A stretch of DNA of 64,000 bases, from positions 19,414,609-19,478,608 of the forward strand of contig NC_049992.1 in the NCBI RefSeq assembly GCF_000003815.2, given 5' to 3'. Under the pieces are notes generated by a model. It was given only the letters and a program-made list of their open reading frames with translations, did no database searches and was not told where the DNA came from. This document shows positions 21,819 through 33,441 of the stretch, piece by piece. The number at the start of each line of letters is the position of its first letter. Within the stretch, counting starts at the first letter, position 1. The DNA is from Branchiostoma floridae (taxonomy: Eukaryota > Chordata > Leptocardii > Amphioxiformes > Branchiostomatidae). The position numbers and the translations under genes were made by a program.

Positions 21819-24800
21819 CTAGCTTCTTGTAGATTCAGTTCCAACTGTTGTCGACCTTTGACCCTTCTCCTGATTGTCCAGTAGTTGTAGCTGTGCAGCC
21901 TGTAGGGCTTCCTTGGTTCTCTTGAACTTCTTGTCGACACACTTGGCGCAGAGCTGCAGGTGGATCTGTGTCACGACTATCTCGCTGCGTTCTGACAGAA
22001 ACTGTGACACGTACTTGGTTCCGTGTGCCTTGGTGAGCCGTCGTGACGGGCGGACAAACCGGTGGGAGGAGCCCTGCAGACAGCGCTTTACAAACTCCTG
22101 CACCTGGAATAGGAAAATAAAAATTTCATCTTATTGTAGCAGTTCAGAATGTATTTACTCTATTTTCTAATGACTGATTTATTGAATAGCAGCCAACTGT
22201 TTGAAACTAGCCTGCCGAAATTACTGTAAGCTGCAAGTCCATTGTGAGCTTACTAGACTAAGCACTTCAATCTTTGCTTTCAGAAGTCCTCAACTGAATG
22301 CAACTGTTGAATGTCAAGAGTAATGCAGAATAGGAAACAAATGTTAAAAACAATTGACTGCAAGTTTTAAGTCACAATGTCATGTAATTCATTTGGCAAA
22401 ATTCAAACACTACAGGGTAAAAGGTAATGTTGAAATTCCACAAGGAAGTATGTGTCACTATGTCATTCAAGTAAAAGTTGTTACCTGCAGTTGATGCTGG
22501 TCCCAGTCCTCCCTGTGCTCCTGGATACTAATCTGTAGTTCCTCCATAACCACTCCTTCTACAGTCGCTAACACCTGGGCTATCCTGGGGGCGAACTGGT
22601 GCTTATCTGTAGCAAACAAAAATGTCTGAGTTTGCAGAATACAATAAAGACTTATCATCAGATTCTGTGTCTAAGGAAGATACTAGGCATCAGATGTGAT
22701 GACTTCATACCCAACACTGAAGTAAGAGCTAGCGCCATGTTAGGACAGGGATCGCTATAAGGGAGCGACTCTTGGGCAACACAATGCAACTGTTAACTTG
22801 AGGTCTATTCCAGCATGGCCGGCATAGTCGGTGGTCGATGTTCGGACTAACGTATCACATTATCCGTGACGTAATCACATGTGGGAATGTGGACCATACC
22901 ACTTACAACATGGGTGGTAATCTAAACCTAACTATAACAGAGTGGCGTAGGACCAGTGTCTGTGACAATTCGAAAGCTGCATTTGAGCTGGTTGGCCATG
23001 GACCATGTCGTGAGACTTCCATCAGACAGACTGACAAAAAAGTCATGCACTGGTCTCCACGGGTAAGAGACGCAGAGGTCACCCTAAGATGAACAACAGG
23101 TAGACCATCGAGAGGGACCTCCAAGCAGCTAACATCAGCTGGAAGGATGTAAGGAGGATAGCTGCCGACAGAGCCTGCTGAGCCAACCTGACTGCCTCAT
23201 GTGTCGGACAACACGGGAGCCCCTATGTCTAAGTAAGTATCATCAGATTCTACATAACACGATTTCTTTGATGAAGTACCGAGGTAGCATGCCCTGTCAC
23301 ATTTTGCACCACAATGTTACCTGCTAAGAGTAGAGCCTCCAGCCCCAGCTGTTTGGTGCTGATGTAGGCAGAGTTGATGGCCTGGTGGTCCACTATAGCC
23401 TGGATCTCATTCAGGACCTGGGGAGGGGGGCGCAACAAGGTCAAGAGGGCTTGAAACATAAGTAACACCTGTATATACAAGTAAACTTAGAGCTGTGCAG
23501 GTATCTCTGGTGTTTACCTGCACCTAACTGCCGTGTGAGTACTCTTGTATATGTGCTTGGTATTTGGATATTTGCCAAGTGGATAATTGTTTGCACGAAT
23601 TGACACCATCAAGGAACTGAGAAAAGTGGTATGGAGTGCCTAATCCCCATTGCACATCATTTTGGGTTGTCAGGTATTTGATTCCAAGATCTCTTTTAGC
23701 TTATAGTTTTTAGTCAAAAGTGCTTCCAAACAACCAATAACTTTAATACATATAACTAGGGGACCTGACGTTATTTACTGGGGGGGGAGGGCTGGTGCAA
23801 AATAGGTCTGGTAAAAAATTTTTCAATGGTCCCCCCCACGCCCCAAAAAATTTTTCAATGGCCCCCCCCTCGCCTCAAAAAATTTTTCAATGGCCCCCCC
23901 CCTCCAATTTTTCCTTGCCTTTTCCATTACACACAGTCTGTCATTAAGTAATATAGCAATAACAATAGCGGTAGCGTTGTTTGAACGTGACGACGATCGG
24001 CCCGGGGTGTCAAGACCCGCGCGTCAACAAATTACGCACGTTGGAGTCCTGCTGGGGCATATGTTATCTCCCAAAGTTTTACAACAGCCGAGTTTTCATT
24101 TTGATAGCATATATACAAACATGTAACACTTGGTGTTGTTACACTCACGCTGCAACGGTTATAAGACTTACCTTGTCTGATATCACTTCTCCGATCTACG
24201 TGAAAAAAAGTCTCTGGTAACGTTTAATACGCAAGATCACGAAACTGAGCGTTTCCGCCAGACCGACGGCTAGCTGTTAAAGGCCCGACGGTCCAGGGAT
24301 CGGAGGGCCGAAGTCCCGACCGGTCTCGGGGGTTAGGGGCATGCTACCCGGGAAATTTTGATATTTTTGACCCTCTAAAACGAAATTTCCCGCATTCTAT
24401 GAGGCAAAATAATTTGGATTTTATGCGTCCACATCAACGAGGAGAAAAGCGGGCGGGGAGGGGCGGTAATCCAACTTCGGCAATCTTTTCCACTACACAT
24501 GTACGAAATTTACACAAAAGAAAACAAATTAATGTTGTAGATGGAAGAGACTTGGGTACATTTTAGCGATATCGTTTCGAAAGCCGCTTCAAGACTGCTT
24601 CAATCTTTCCAAAACGGGAGTTATTTCGGTCAATTGCAACCTACAAACTTGCCAAAAAAATTCGCGCCACCGTGATTACGTCATATGCAGCAGAGAGCCC
24701 GCTGTCACGAAAGTAAACATCGTAATGTTTTATCCCATTGCCGTCTGTGAACCATTCCGTATACAAAGAACAGATGCACGCAGGATTGATATTTATACCA

Positions 24801-27800
24801 ATTTTAGTTTCTATAGTTTTCTTAAACTTCGTGCGAACATGGAATCACACGACAGAGGCAGCTGCAGAAAATTTCTCAGTATGGGGAGGGCGAACTATAT
24901 CAACGTAATCCTTGGGGGTCCGGGGGCATGCTCCCCCGGGAAAATTTGGAAATCTTGACTACTAGTATCTGAAACGGTCTTTCCTAAATTTTGATGGGCA
25001 AAATTTGCTGGCAGATTAAGCTTTAAGTTTAATAGCCTTTCTATTAGAACTTCACATGGTTTTGAGGGCGACGACGCCCCCAACGTATTTCCACGATTTC
25101 GAGCGCTGGGCATGGCACGAGCCGTCGCAAGGTAGGTCTGGAGAAATGTCATTCAAATGATGAAGTTTGGACCCTCTGAGACACGATTTTCTGCATTTTG
25201 AGGGATAAACTTCGCTGGTAGACTATGCTAAATGTAATGACAATTTTCTGTCAGAGGAAGAGATTTTTGATGGCGACGAGTGCCGAAGTGTTGTGTGCGC
25301 CAGAGGCGCAAGCCGTCGCAAGGGACGTCCAGAGAAAAATTGAAATCTTGACCATCTGAAACTTCATTTCCTGCATTTCAGGGGCACATTTTGCTTGTAT
25401 TTATCAAGGCCCCTCAGCCAATTTTTTTTCAATGGCCCCCCCCTCGGCTCAAAAAATTTTTCAATGGCCCCCCCCTCGGCTCAAAAAATTTTTCATTGGC
25501 CCCCCCCACCTATGCACCAGCCCTCCCCCCCCGGTAAATATCGTCAGGTCCCTAGGCCAACAATGCTGTCATTGCTGTGTAATATAATTGAGTTCTTAGC
25601 ACAATGTATTCCTATTAGCAGCCTCTACTGTGTAGTGGCCGGTGCAATGGCCGAGTGGGTAGATTGTTCGCCTTGCATTCGGTAGGTCGTGAGTTTGATC
25701 CCTGGCCAAGTCTTACCAAAGACTTTAAAATGGTACATGCTGCTTCCTCTGCTTAGCACTCAGCATTCGGGAAAGAGTATGGAAGGTGAACACACACCAC
25801 TGCCAGTGGACTAGCCCCCTGCTGTAGTGATTGCACAAAGTTGTGTGGCCCAGGGCTACTGAAACGGAGATGGGCGCCGCCCTATGGGGCATCAGGCGCG
25901 GGAAGGAACTTATCTTTGACCTTTGACTAAGTGTGTAGAGCTGACCTCTGTAGGAGTCATGGCCTCCAGCCTTCTCCTCAGGTCCCTAAACTGGAACATG
26001 TTCTCCTGGTAGAACTCGTACTTGGCCCTCAGCAGCCCCTTCAGCAGCTTCAGCTGGGCAGCTGTGCTGGGCTGGAGCCGCTTCAGGCTGGCCACCTCCA
26101 CCACAAGCCTCGTCAGGTGGTCTGACAGGTCTGCCTGCGCCTTGGCTAACATCTGCATGTTACTTCTGGCCTGGAGAGGAATAAAGGATTATCCATTATT
26201 GCTATGGAGATTTCAACATTCCCTTAACCGAGACAGGGGCGATACCGACTTTCAAGGACCTGTGACCCATCGCTGATCCGACAGGTCTGCCTGTGCCTTG
26301 GCTAACATCTGCATGTTACTTCTGGCCTGGAGAGGAATAAAGGATACATTATTGGAGATTTCAACTTTCCCTCAACCGAGACGGGGGCCGATACCAACTT
26401 TCAAGGACCGTTGACCCATTGCTGATCCGACAGGTCTGCCTGCACTTTGGCTAACATCTGCATGTTACTTCTGGCCTGGAGAGGAATAAAGGATGCATTA
26501 TTGGAGATTTCAACTTTCCCTCAACTGAGACAGGGCTGATACTGACTTCCAAGGACCTTTGACCCATCGCTGCTCTGACAGGTCCACCTGACGTGTGCCT
26601 TGGCTAACACCTGCATGTTACTTCTGGCCTGGAGAGGAATAAAGGATACTTTATTTTGAGAAAATCTTCAACCTTCCTTCAACCAAGACGGGTTGATACT
26701 GACTTTCCTTTGACCCATATTGCTAATTGCTAATGCGGCTAACATCTGCATATCACTTCTGGCCTGGAGAGAAAGAAAGGATATTACCATTTGAGAAAAT
26801 CTCTAACCTGCCCTCAACCGAGACGGGGGCCGATACTGACTTCCAAGCACCTTTGACCCATTGCTTATCTGGCTAACATCTGCATGTTATAGGCTGAAAA
26901 GGAATAAGGGACACATTCTGAGAAAATTAAACATTTAAAAAAAATCTTTGACTGAATCTCCTAGTCTTTTACAGTTAGCTGACCCTAGCGCTGTCAATGT
27001 TGCATTGCTAAAACTGCACTCCTTCAAAAATTTTCCATGCAGACATACTATCTGACAGAAGGAAAAACCCACATACAATGTACATATACAATGTACTACC
27101 ACACAGACAGTAAGCTTTTACAACCAAACTAGTTTGCTCAAAACAAGTTTGTGGATTGTTTAAGTGTGTTTTATTCACTCATACACAATGTATGTCACAG
27201 GCCACAATATCAGACATACATGAAGCACAGTAGACTCATTCTCCACACTAACAACATTTTTTGAACTGTTGAAGAACTTGTAAATAACAATACCTGGTCT
27301 GCGGGGTGACATGCTGAATAAAAGTTCAGCCCCAGATGTCTTACAGAAGAACAACTAAGGTGCAAAAGACGTTGATCAGCTTGAGGAATGAGACCACTCT
27401 ACCTTATACACGTCAGGTATTATCTCACCTGTGGAAGGTATTTAGGACTGCCTGCACTGATCTCCAGACCTTCGATCAGTTCCTGGTACTTGGGTAGCTG
27501 GGAGTCAACCTTGGACTGGGTGGCTGAGATCTTCTCATAGACCTGAGAACAAGACAACACAACAAGACAGTGTTAAACACTATGTACATGAAGTGGGCAA
27601 AATGAACTTATAATGAAACAATAGGACAGTTGGATGTCCTCTATGCACACACTTACTTATGTAACACATTGTGTGTCACACACATGCACACATTCGCTAT
27701 AGCTAATTAGCACTTACTAGTAGGAAGTACTGTTTAATGCTAGAGAACATGTCCTGCAAGTAAAAATTGTACCAGTATATCCTCTATGCCTGACAGGACC

Positions 27801-27851
27801 CCTGTGACCCCCCTACATATGCAGGCACACATGTGCGCACACAAATATACG

Positions 27852-27884
<33 letters not shown>

Positions 27885-28024
27885 ATTCAATATAATTCTT
27901 CTTCAAAAGTACCTGTTAAATGCTAGAGGAAATGTCCTGCAAGTTGTATGATTGTCCTCTATGGCTTACAGGACCCCTGTGACACTTCTACATATGCAGG
28001 CACACATGTACACTCACTCACACA

Positions 28025-28071
<47 letters not shown>

Positions 28072-31000
28072 ATTCACTACAATTCCTCTTCAAAAGTACC
28101 TGTTTAATGCTAGAGAAAATGTCCTGTTGTTCCTCCTCCACCACAGCCTGTGTGACCTCGGCCAGCTGGATGTCCTCTAACTGTGCCTGACAGGACCCAC
28201 ACACACGCTGGTACAGGCACAGGTTGGGCTCCACCTCAGGACAGCCTTTCACCTTGATGATGGCCCAGTGTGGGTCTGGGTGGGACAATACAGAAATGAG
28301 TGGAGATGTCATTCTCATTTCTGTATTTTCCCACCCAGACCCCAGTAAGACTTTACCTGAGTTTCATTCCCCATGGTGAGGTATATGGAGAAAATATGGT
28401 TCTTTTCAGTTAATAGTACTGTTACATGTAGTAAGACTATTATCTCATTCCCCATGGTCAAGTATATGGAGGATAAGGATCTCTCTTTAAAGTAAGTTAC
28501 ACATGTACTGTTACATGCATGATGTAGTATGACTATAGCTGAGTCTCATTCCCCATGGTCAGGTATATGCATGAAGAGGATAAGGTTCTCTACAGTATTA
28601 CATGCACATTCTAATAGGAAAACTATACCTGAGTCCTGTTCCCCATCGTCCGGTACATACAGGATGAGATTCTCAGCTGAACAGGAGGAACAGATGACAC
28701 GCCCACACACACGGCAGTTGTGCTTCTGTGTCAGTAACCCAAACTTCTGCTCACACAGCTAAGAGGAGAAACAAATTTCAAAGAAGGATAAAAAAAATGG
28801 CAGAGCATTACAAAATGTACAATTTCATCACATTCAGGAAGGTGGCATTGTATCAATTAACTTTGATGGTAATACTGTTAGCCTTAAAGATCAAGCTACA
28901 TTTGAGAGATATTCAATTTTTTTCTAAATTTTTCAACTTGTCTAAAGCTTCCTTAACATAGTTTTCAGCAGCTAAAGACTTTTAAAACAAATTATGATTT
29001 GATGATCATTATGTCTGTTATGTGAATATTGTTTTGCGTAATGAACTTTGTGAGATTCAAGGGCCTCCCTGAAAAGCAATGCCTATATGCTACTGATAAA
29101 TGAATTTGAGTAGCCTGACGTGAGAGCCAGCGCATGTAAACAGCCCAGGTAGCAAGGCCTGGTGCACAGTCTTGCCTTTTCCATAAACCATTTCTGCTAG
29201 GAGGAAGAAAGAAAGAAGACAGAACACACCAGCAAAATCATAATAGATATGATTCAGAAAGCCTGCTGACCTGGCAGAAGTCTGTGGCCCCCTTGGGAAG
29301 ATAGAAAGTTCCTTTCTGCCAGTCTGGGAGGGAAAAACTCTTCATGATCTCCAGAGAGGCAGACTTCAGCCATGACGTCCCTCCTGCCGCAAGGAACCCT
29401 TCAGTTAGACGACGGCACTCCTGAGTAAAAACAGTTGTAATTTGAACTTAAGAGAGCTAGACTTCTGTAGCAACAAGAGCACAGGTATTTTGTAAAAGTA
29501 TATGCCACTTCAGTCGTTTTGCATTTTGTTCAGCATAGAAACTTATGGCAGACATACCTGTCTACAACCATTTGGGTAAATCTTTCTTACAGTAACACTA
29601 CAATATTTTCTAAGAAATGATGTTGAAAAGCCATTTCATTTCCAATGGCATCTATATGTACATGTACAGTCCTTACCGGTAACTCGTAAACTTCAAATAA
29701 TGATGAAAAGTCTGGCATTTTTGAATGACATAGCAGATATACATTTGCACTGAGAATTTTGATAATGACAACACTGTATCATCATGTACAATGTACATGT
29801 TTCTACCTTCTGATAGTCCAGTTTCCTGTGCAGCCTGCTGCCAGACTTAGACTTGTACTTGGGGCTGGTCTTCCTGCCCTTCAGTGTGAAGAACAGATCA
29901 GTCAGGTCCTGGGTCTGCCCTATGGTCTGTGGACCCTCGTCAAAACAGGAAGCACACACCTGGGCAAGAAGGAAGGAGCGAGGACACCTTAAGGCTAAGG
30001 AGTGAGGTCACCTTAAGGCTAGAGTGTCTTAAATTCTTGTGTAGGAATCAAAGACAGGTGTAAGAATCAAAGACAGCCTCAGAGGAATATTGGCAAGATT
30101 GTAAATGCAATGTCATTTGGGGTGGGTACCGGTACAAAGCTGTGTTTTTTTTCTTTTTGTATTGTTGGACAGGTAAAAAAAAAAACAGACCTGAAAAAAA
30201 TCAGTAGACTGGATTTTGGACAGAGTAGAAAATGACCGGATTGTATCAGTACAGTCTGGGTTAACCCTTTTTGTGCTTACTGGTTCAAGAAAATTAAAAG
30301 TTTCTACAGTCAAACTTGCAGAGTTTACATAAAAATAGGATTTTAAAAAATTAATGCCAATGGTAGTCACATACTGCACCAAATAGATTCCTTTGTAACA
30401 CATTGGGCAAGTTTTTGTCCAAGTTCATATTTAAACCGGACTCTGATCCTCTGCACCTGAATTGTACATGTACATGTACCTAAATTTTCTGTACCGATAC
30501 CCACCCCTACTGACATATGTATTTATTTGATTAAAGATGTTGATATGGACATCCTAAGCAAAAGAAATACAGAAGTGAGAGACCTACAGCAGAAAGTTGT
30601 TTGCATCTGTGATGAGGAAGACATCTTGGCAGTAGTGTGCAGTCAACTGCATATGGGACAGGGCATGCAGTTTATTAATTGATAGGACGATGATTATCAA
30701 TATACAATTCTGACGATCATGCCGAGAATAGTAAGGCAATATCATGCCAAGAATAGAAAAATGAGACAAGAATCACCTGTACTCTACTTCAGGGCTTTAG
30801 CCAGCTCGAAATTTTTTTCTGTCAGCCAATTACAATCGTCATGAAAACCGCGAAAATTATTAATTAATTAGGAGGACTGAACTGAGACCTTGAAAAACGG
30901 GTTTTAATGAGATTATCGTATGCGAAAGGGCGCCGACACACATTGTCAACAATCATAATAATAGCAAAACAAACAGTGTGTGGCTTTTACGGCCGTGGAC

Positions 31001-33199
31001 AGCGTCCCCAAGCCGCCTGTAGCTTCCACCAAGGATTTTTGTCCGTCAAGGTTGATGGATTGGTTTTAAAATTTTTCTGTCAGACGCAGCAAATTTCCGT
31101 CAATTGACGGAAAAACGGACGCTGGCTAGACCCCTGCTCTACTTTCATCTCTAATCATTTTCATTGAAATACCAATTGCTAGTGAGCAAGAACTACTACT
31201 AGTAAGGTGCTAGGTGGCTAAGGTAAGAGGTACAGAAGAGAACAAGCAAACATATTGATTATTATGTCTCCTACTTGCATCAAGTCCTGAAAGTAGTAAA
31301 AAAACTGCTACTATATTGATATGGAAACTTTATGAAATTTAAACTTTTAAAGAATGAAAACAAAGCTGATATATGACTTGTACAGTATGGACAGGGATAT
31401 TGGGGGCTGTACCTGGTAGCTCCGCCCATTTGGATCGGGCTCAGCTAAGATTGACAGCTTTCTCCTGTACCTGGTACACTTCCAGCAGCACACATGTCCA
31501 CACCTGTAAGATCACAAGGTAGGTATTATGATTGTAGTGAAGACACATGACACTCAAACTGAGAAATACTACTTTGAATTGTGATATATATGTAGAGGAG
31601 ATATATGTAGTGTATGTATGTACATATGTATGTATGTATGTAATGTAAATTTGGGCACACAGGGCTGGAAATACTGGGGTTCTGTGCACCCAAAATTGGA
31701 GCTGTGCACCCACTTATTTTCTGTGGGTGCACAGGGTGCACCCAAATATTTTCATAGGCTTATGCATGTTAAGATGTCAGTATACTAAGTAAGCACCATA
31801 TTCTTGACATCTATGTGTTAGAAAGATAATAAAATGACTATCATAGTTAAGTACCGATTTCTGAAGAGCTCCGTTCAAATTACTAATTTATTAGGCTTGC
31901 AATTAAGTTATTCTGATATTCTACTTTATTTCATGTGGTGCACCCAAAAATATTTTGGTGCACCCAAATTTCTAGATTGGGTGTACCAGTGCACCTATTC
32001 CCAAAAATGAATTTCGAGCCCTGGCACATGTGTGTGTGTGTGTGTGCACGTAAGTCTTCATCTGTTTCCCACCTGTAGCAATGGTGTTTTCTGTCTGTCA
32101 AGCCAAACTTTTTCCGACAGTTGCTGCAGTTTGTGACTTCTCCACTAGGTGTCCAGTGGCTCTTCTTGATGTAGGGAAAATCCTGCGCGTCGATTGGTCG
32201 GTTGTTCTGGTGGTCACTGACGAGCGTTCCGATATTCTGCTGGACCTCCGACCACTCACTGGAGATGATCATGCTGGGGGTCCTAATGGGGGGATTCTAG
32301 AGACAAATGGTAAAACATAAATAAGTGTTTTCAAGGATCCAACTGCTCATGCACATGTCAAGGGTGAAGGCCACACGTGTGAACATAAAATTTAAAACCA
32401 CCGCGAACATTTTTCTATCATGGTATGAGACTGCAGTCTATGGTGTTACCGCGAAATTAAAACCACTGCGAAAAGTCCTTTTCCCCGCTACCGCGAAATT
32501 AAATCCCCACGAACTTAAATGCATTTACAGTATCTTGTCCCTACCATTCTACATAATCAGATAAATGGCCTCAGTCGATTGGTTTGTGTAACAATGTCCT
32601 GATGTGTTTCGTTTACGTTTTCGGGGCCTTCACTGTTGACACGTGCATGCACATTTAGATCTATGAAAGTGCTTATTACATCAGCTGAACATGAGAACAA
32701 CAAGAACAGAAAGCAAAAAACCTTCACATTTTCATCTCCAATACCAAGCTTGCGAATTGCAAACACTGAACCTGGACTTTGTCACAAAAGTCAAAGATAC
32801 TTTTGTAGTCACATAACGTTACATGTATTCATAGACACACCGATGTAGCAAGGTTTTAAATTTGGCTTGAAATCTGTCATTTGATATATCTTTATAATAT
32901 CACTAAATGCGGAGTGGTACACATTCAGCCGTTATGGGTGTGCCTGGGTGAAAGTAACACATAGCTCCTTCAGTCCTTGCCAAAACGTAAACAACATTTC
33001 TTTCAACCTTAGGAAAACAAGGCCGGCATGCAAGTCTTCGCGACAGCTGTGGCAATCAGTTCATTAAAAAAAATATCATTGATTCTTTATCTATTTAATG
33101 TCATCAAGAACTACTCGTAATACTTTAGACAGAAGAAGAACAGAAGTGTGAATTCCTCACTTTGGAGTAGGGACTGACTGGAACAGTAGTGGCTGCCAT
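21819..33199 (-). CDS. Double FYVE-type zinc finger protein, 601 aa, 12 exons
   Basis: Exons in transcript order: 33199-33161, 32296-32073, 31503-31413, 29959-29807, 29420-29271, 28758-28629, 28275-28100, 27542-27429, 26170-25946, 23417-23321, 22606-22485, 22103-21819. All junctions are GT/AG, phases agree, and the total is 1806 nt. Start context is CAAGATGGC. FYVE 1 spans about residues 60-125: C70/C73, the basic patch RKHHCYRCG with C86/C89, C94/C97, then C120/C123. FYVE 2 spans about residues 216-292: C218/C221, KHNCRVCG with C234/C237, C242/C245, then C288/C291. Both depart from the canonical RRHHCR and WxxD motifs, so phosphatidylinositol-3-phosphate binding is likely but unproven. Residues about 300-510 are helical and heptad-like (AQADLSDHLTRLVVEVASLK), suggesting a coiled coil. 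FYVE proteins act on early endosomes; two fingers plus coiled coil recall Vac1/Pep7, DFCP1 or rabenosyn, but I cannot name an orthologue. It shares a short intergenic region with SZRD1. Confidence 0.88.
23759..25552. mobile_element. TA-flanked 1.8-kb non-autonomous transposon
   Basis: Inverted termini GGGGACCTGACG / CGTCAGGTCCC, with a G-run then AGGGCTGGTGCA on the inner side, flanked by TA. Just inside both ends are direct repeats of a unit with AAAAAATTTTTCAATGG plus a C-run (23815-23905 and 25418-25505). The middle (24290-25400) carries the same tandem GACCCTCTGAAAC units as 4020-4670. Confidence 0.6.
25635..25912 (+). repeat. tRNA-derived SINE
   Basis: The head resembles a tRNA: box A TGGCCGAGTGG at 25648-25658 and box B-like GAGTTTGATCC at 25691-25701. 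A conserved body follows (GTGAACACACACCACTGCC, GTGGCCCAGGGCTACTGAAA). A diverged copy lies at 38690-38960. Confidence 0.75.
26125..26900 (-). repeat. Tandem array of exon 9 acceptor of the FYVE gene
   Basis: The true 3' splice site at 26171 and about 45 bp of exon 9 are repeated with flanking intron at offsets of 156, 149, 153 and 135 bp (TCTGGCCTGG at 26165, 26321, 26470, 26623, 26758), plus a decayed sixth unit near 26890. Each early copy retains a usable CTCCAG acceptor. Confidence 0.85.
27720..28110 (-). repeat. Duplicated exon 7 donor edge with (CA)n tracts
   Basis: The exon 7 end (AATGCTAGAGAAAATGTCC in plus orientation) recurs at about 27737 and 27919, each followed by a degenerate exon piece and a (CA)n or (AC)n run (27845-27880, 28025-28065). 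Unit about 182 bp. Confidence 0.75.
28360..28650 (-). repeat. Duplicated exon 6 donor edge
   Basis: ATTCCCCATGGT, the exon 6 end, recurs at 28366, 28447 and 28548 before the true exon edge at about 28638. Spacing 81-101 bp. Some copies keep a GT at the donor position. Confidence 0.75.
30118..30510. mobile_element. Relative of the TAGGGCTGGGTA element
   Basis: Ends GGGGTGGGTACCGGTAC and GTACCGATACCCACCCC match the 39002-39427 family. Target duplication not clear. Confidence 0.5.
30790..31136. mobile_element. hAT MITE with perfect 8-bp target duplication
   Basis: Starts CAGGGCTTTAGCCAG and ends CTGGCTAGACCCCTG. CTCTACTT flanks both sides (30782-30789 and 31137-31144). TCCGTCAATTGACGGA lies subterminally. 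It sits in intron 3 of the FYVE gene. Confidence 0.9.
31670..32024. mobile_element. CAGGG-terminus (hAT-like) element, GTGCACCCA subfamily
   Basis: Ends CAGGGCTGGAAATAC and ATTTCGAGCCCTG. Contains about ten GTGCACCCA words in both orientations. It lies between exons 2 and 3 of the FYVE gene. Confidence 0.6.
32390..32535 (-). repeat. MITE fragment (TACTGTAAATGC family)
   Basis: On the minus strand it reads TACTGTAAATGCATTTAAG then GGGGATTTAATTTCGCGG. The second copy in the window is at 45113-45185 in opposite orientation. Confidence 0.6.
32536..33160. other. FYVE gene intron 1, no feature seen
   Basis: No exon, RNA or transposon terminus recognised. Confidence 0.5.
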
Positions 33200-33441
33200 C
33201 TTGTTTCGGGATCAAAATTAGTCGCACCCATCGTAAAACAGGGGTGATAAAAAAAAGTCTTCTTCCAACTTAAGTTGATACCTATTTCTGCTTTCTTAAA
33301 CTGTACATAACTCTAAACTATATGCATTATTTGATTGTCTTTACCATTTTACAACTGAAAAGTCAGGTACAAGAGAAAGAATAAAAATCCAACCTTTGGT
33401 GTTAGTAGTAGTGGTTTCGTCCGTCAGTGAAGAAGAAGAAT
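33200..33441. promoter_or_regulatory. Putative bidirectional promoter of SZRD1 and the FYVE gene
   Basis: Only 242 bp separate the divergent start codons at 33199 (minus) and 33442 (plus). Both starts sit in YY1-like contexts (CAAGATGGC on minus, ATGGCGGC on plus), typical of TATA-less housekeeping promoters. No TATA box or transposon is apparent. Both 5' UTRs must be short and may overlap. Confidence 0.65.

Noticed and set aside
25640-25712. A functional tRNA gene
   Set aside because: Box A and B are recognisable, but the cloverleaf arms do not pair well and a SINE body follows, with a second copy at 38690.
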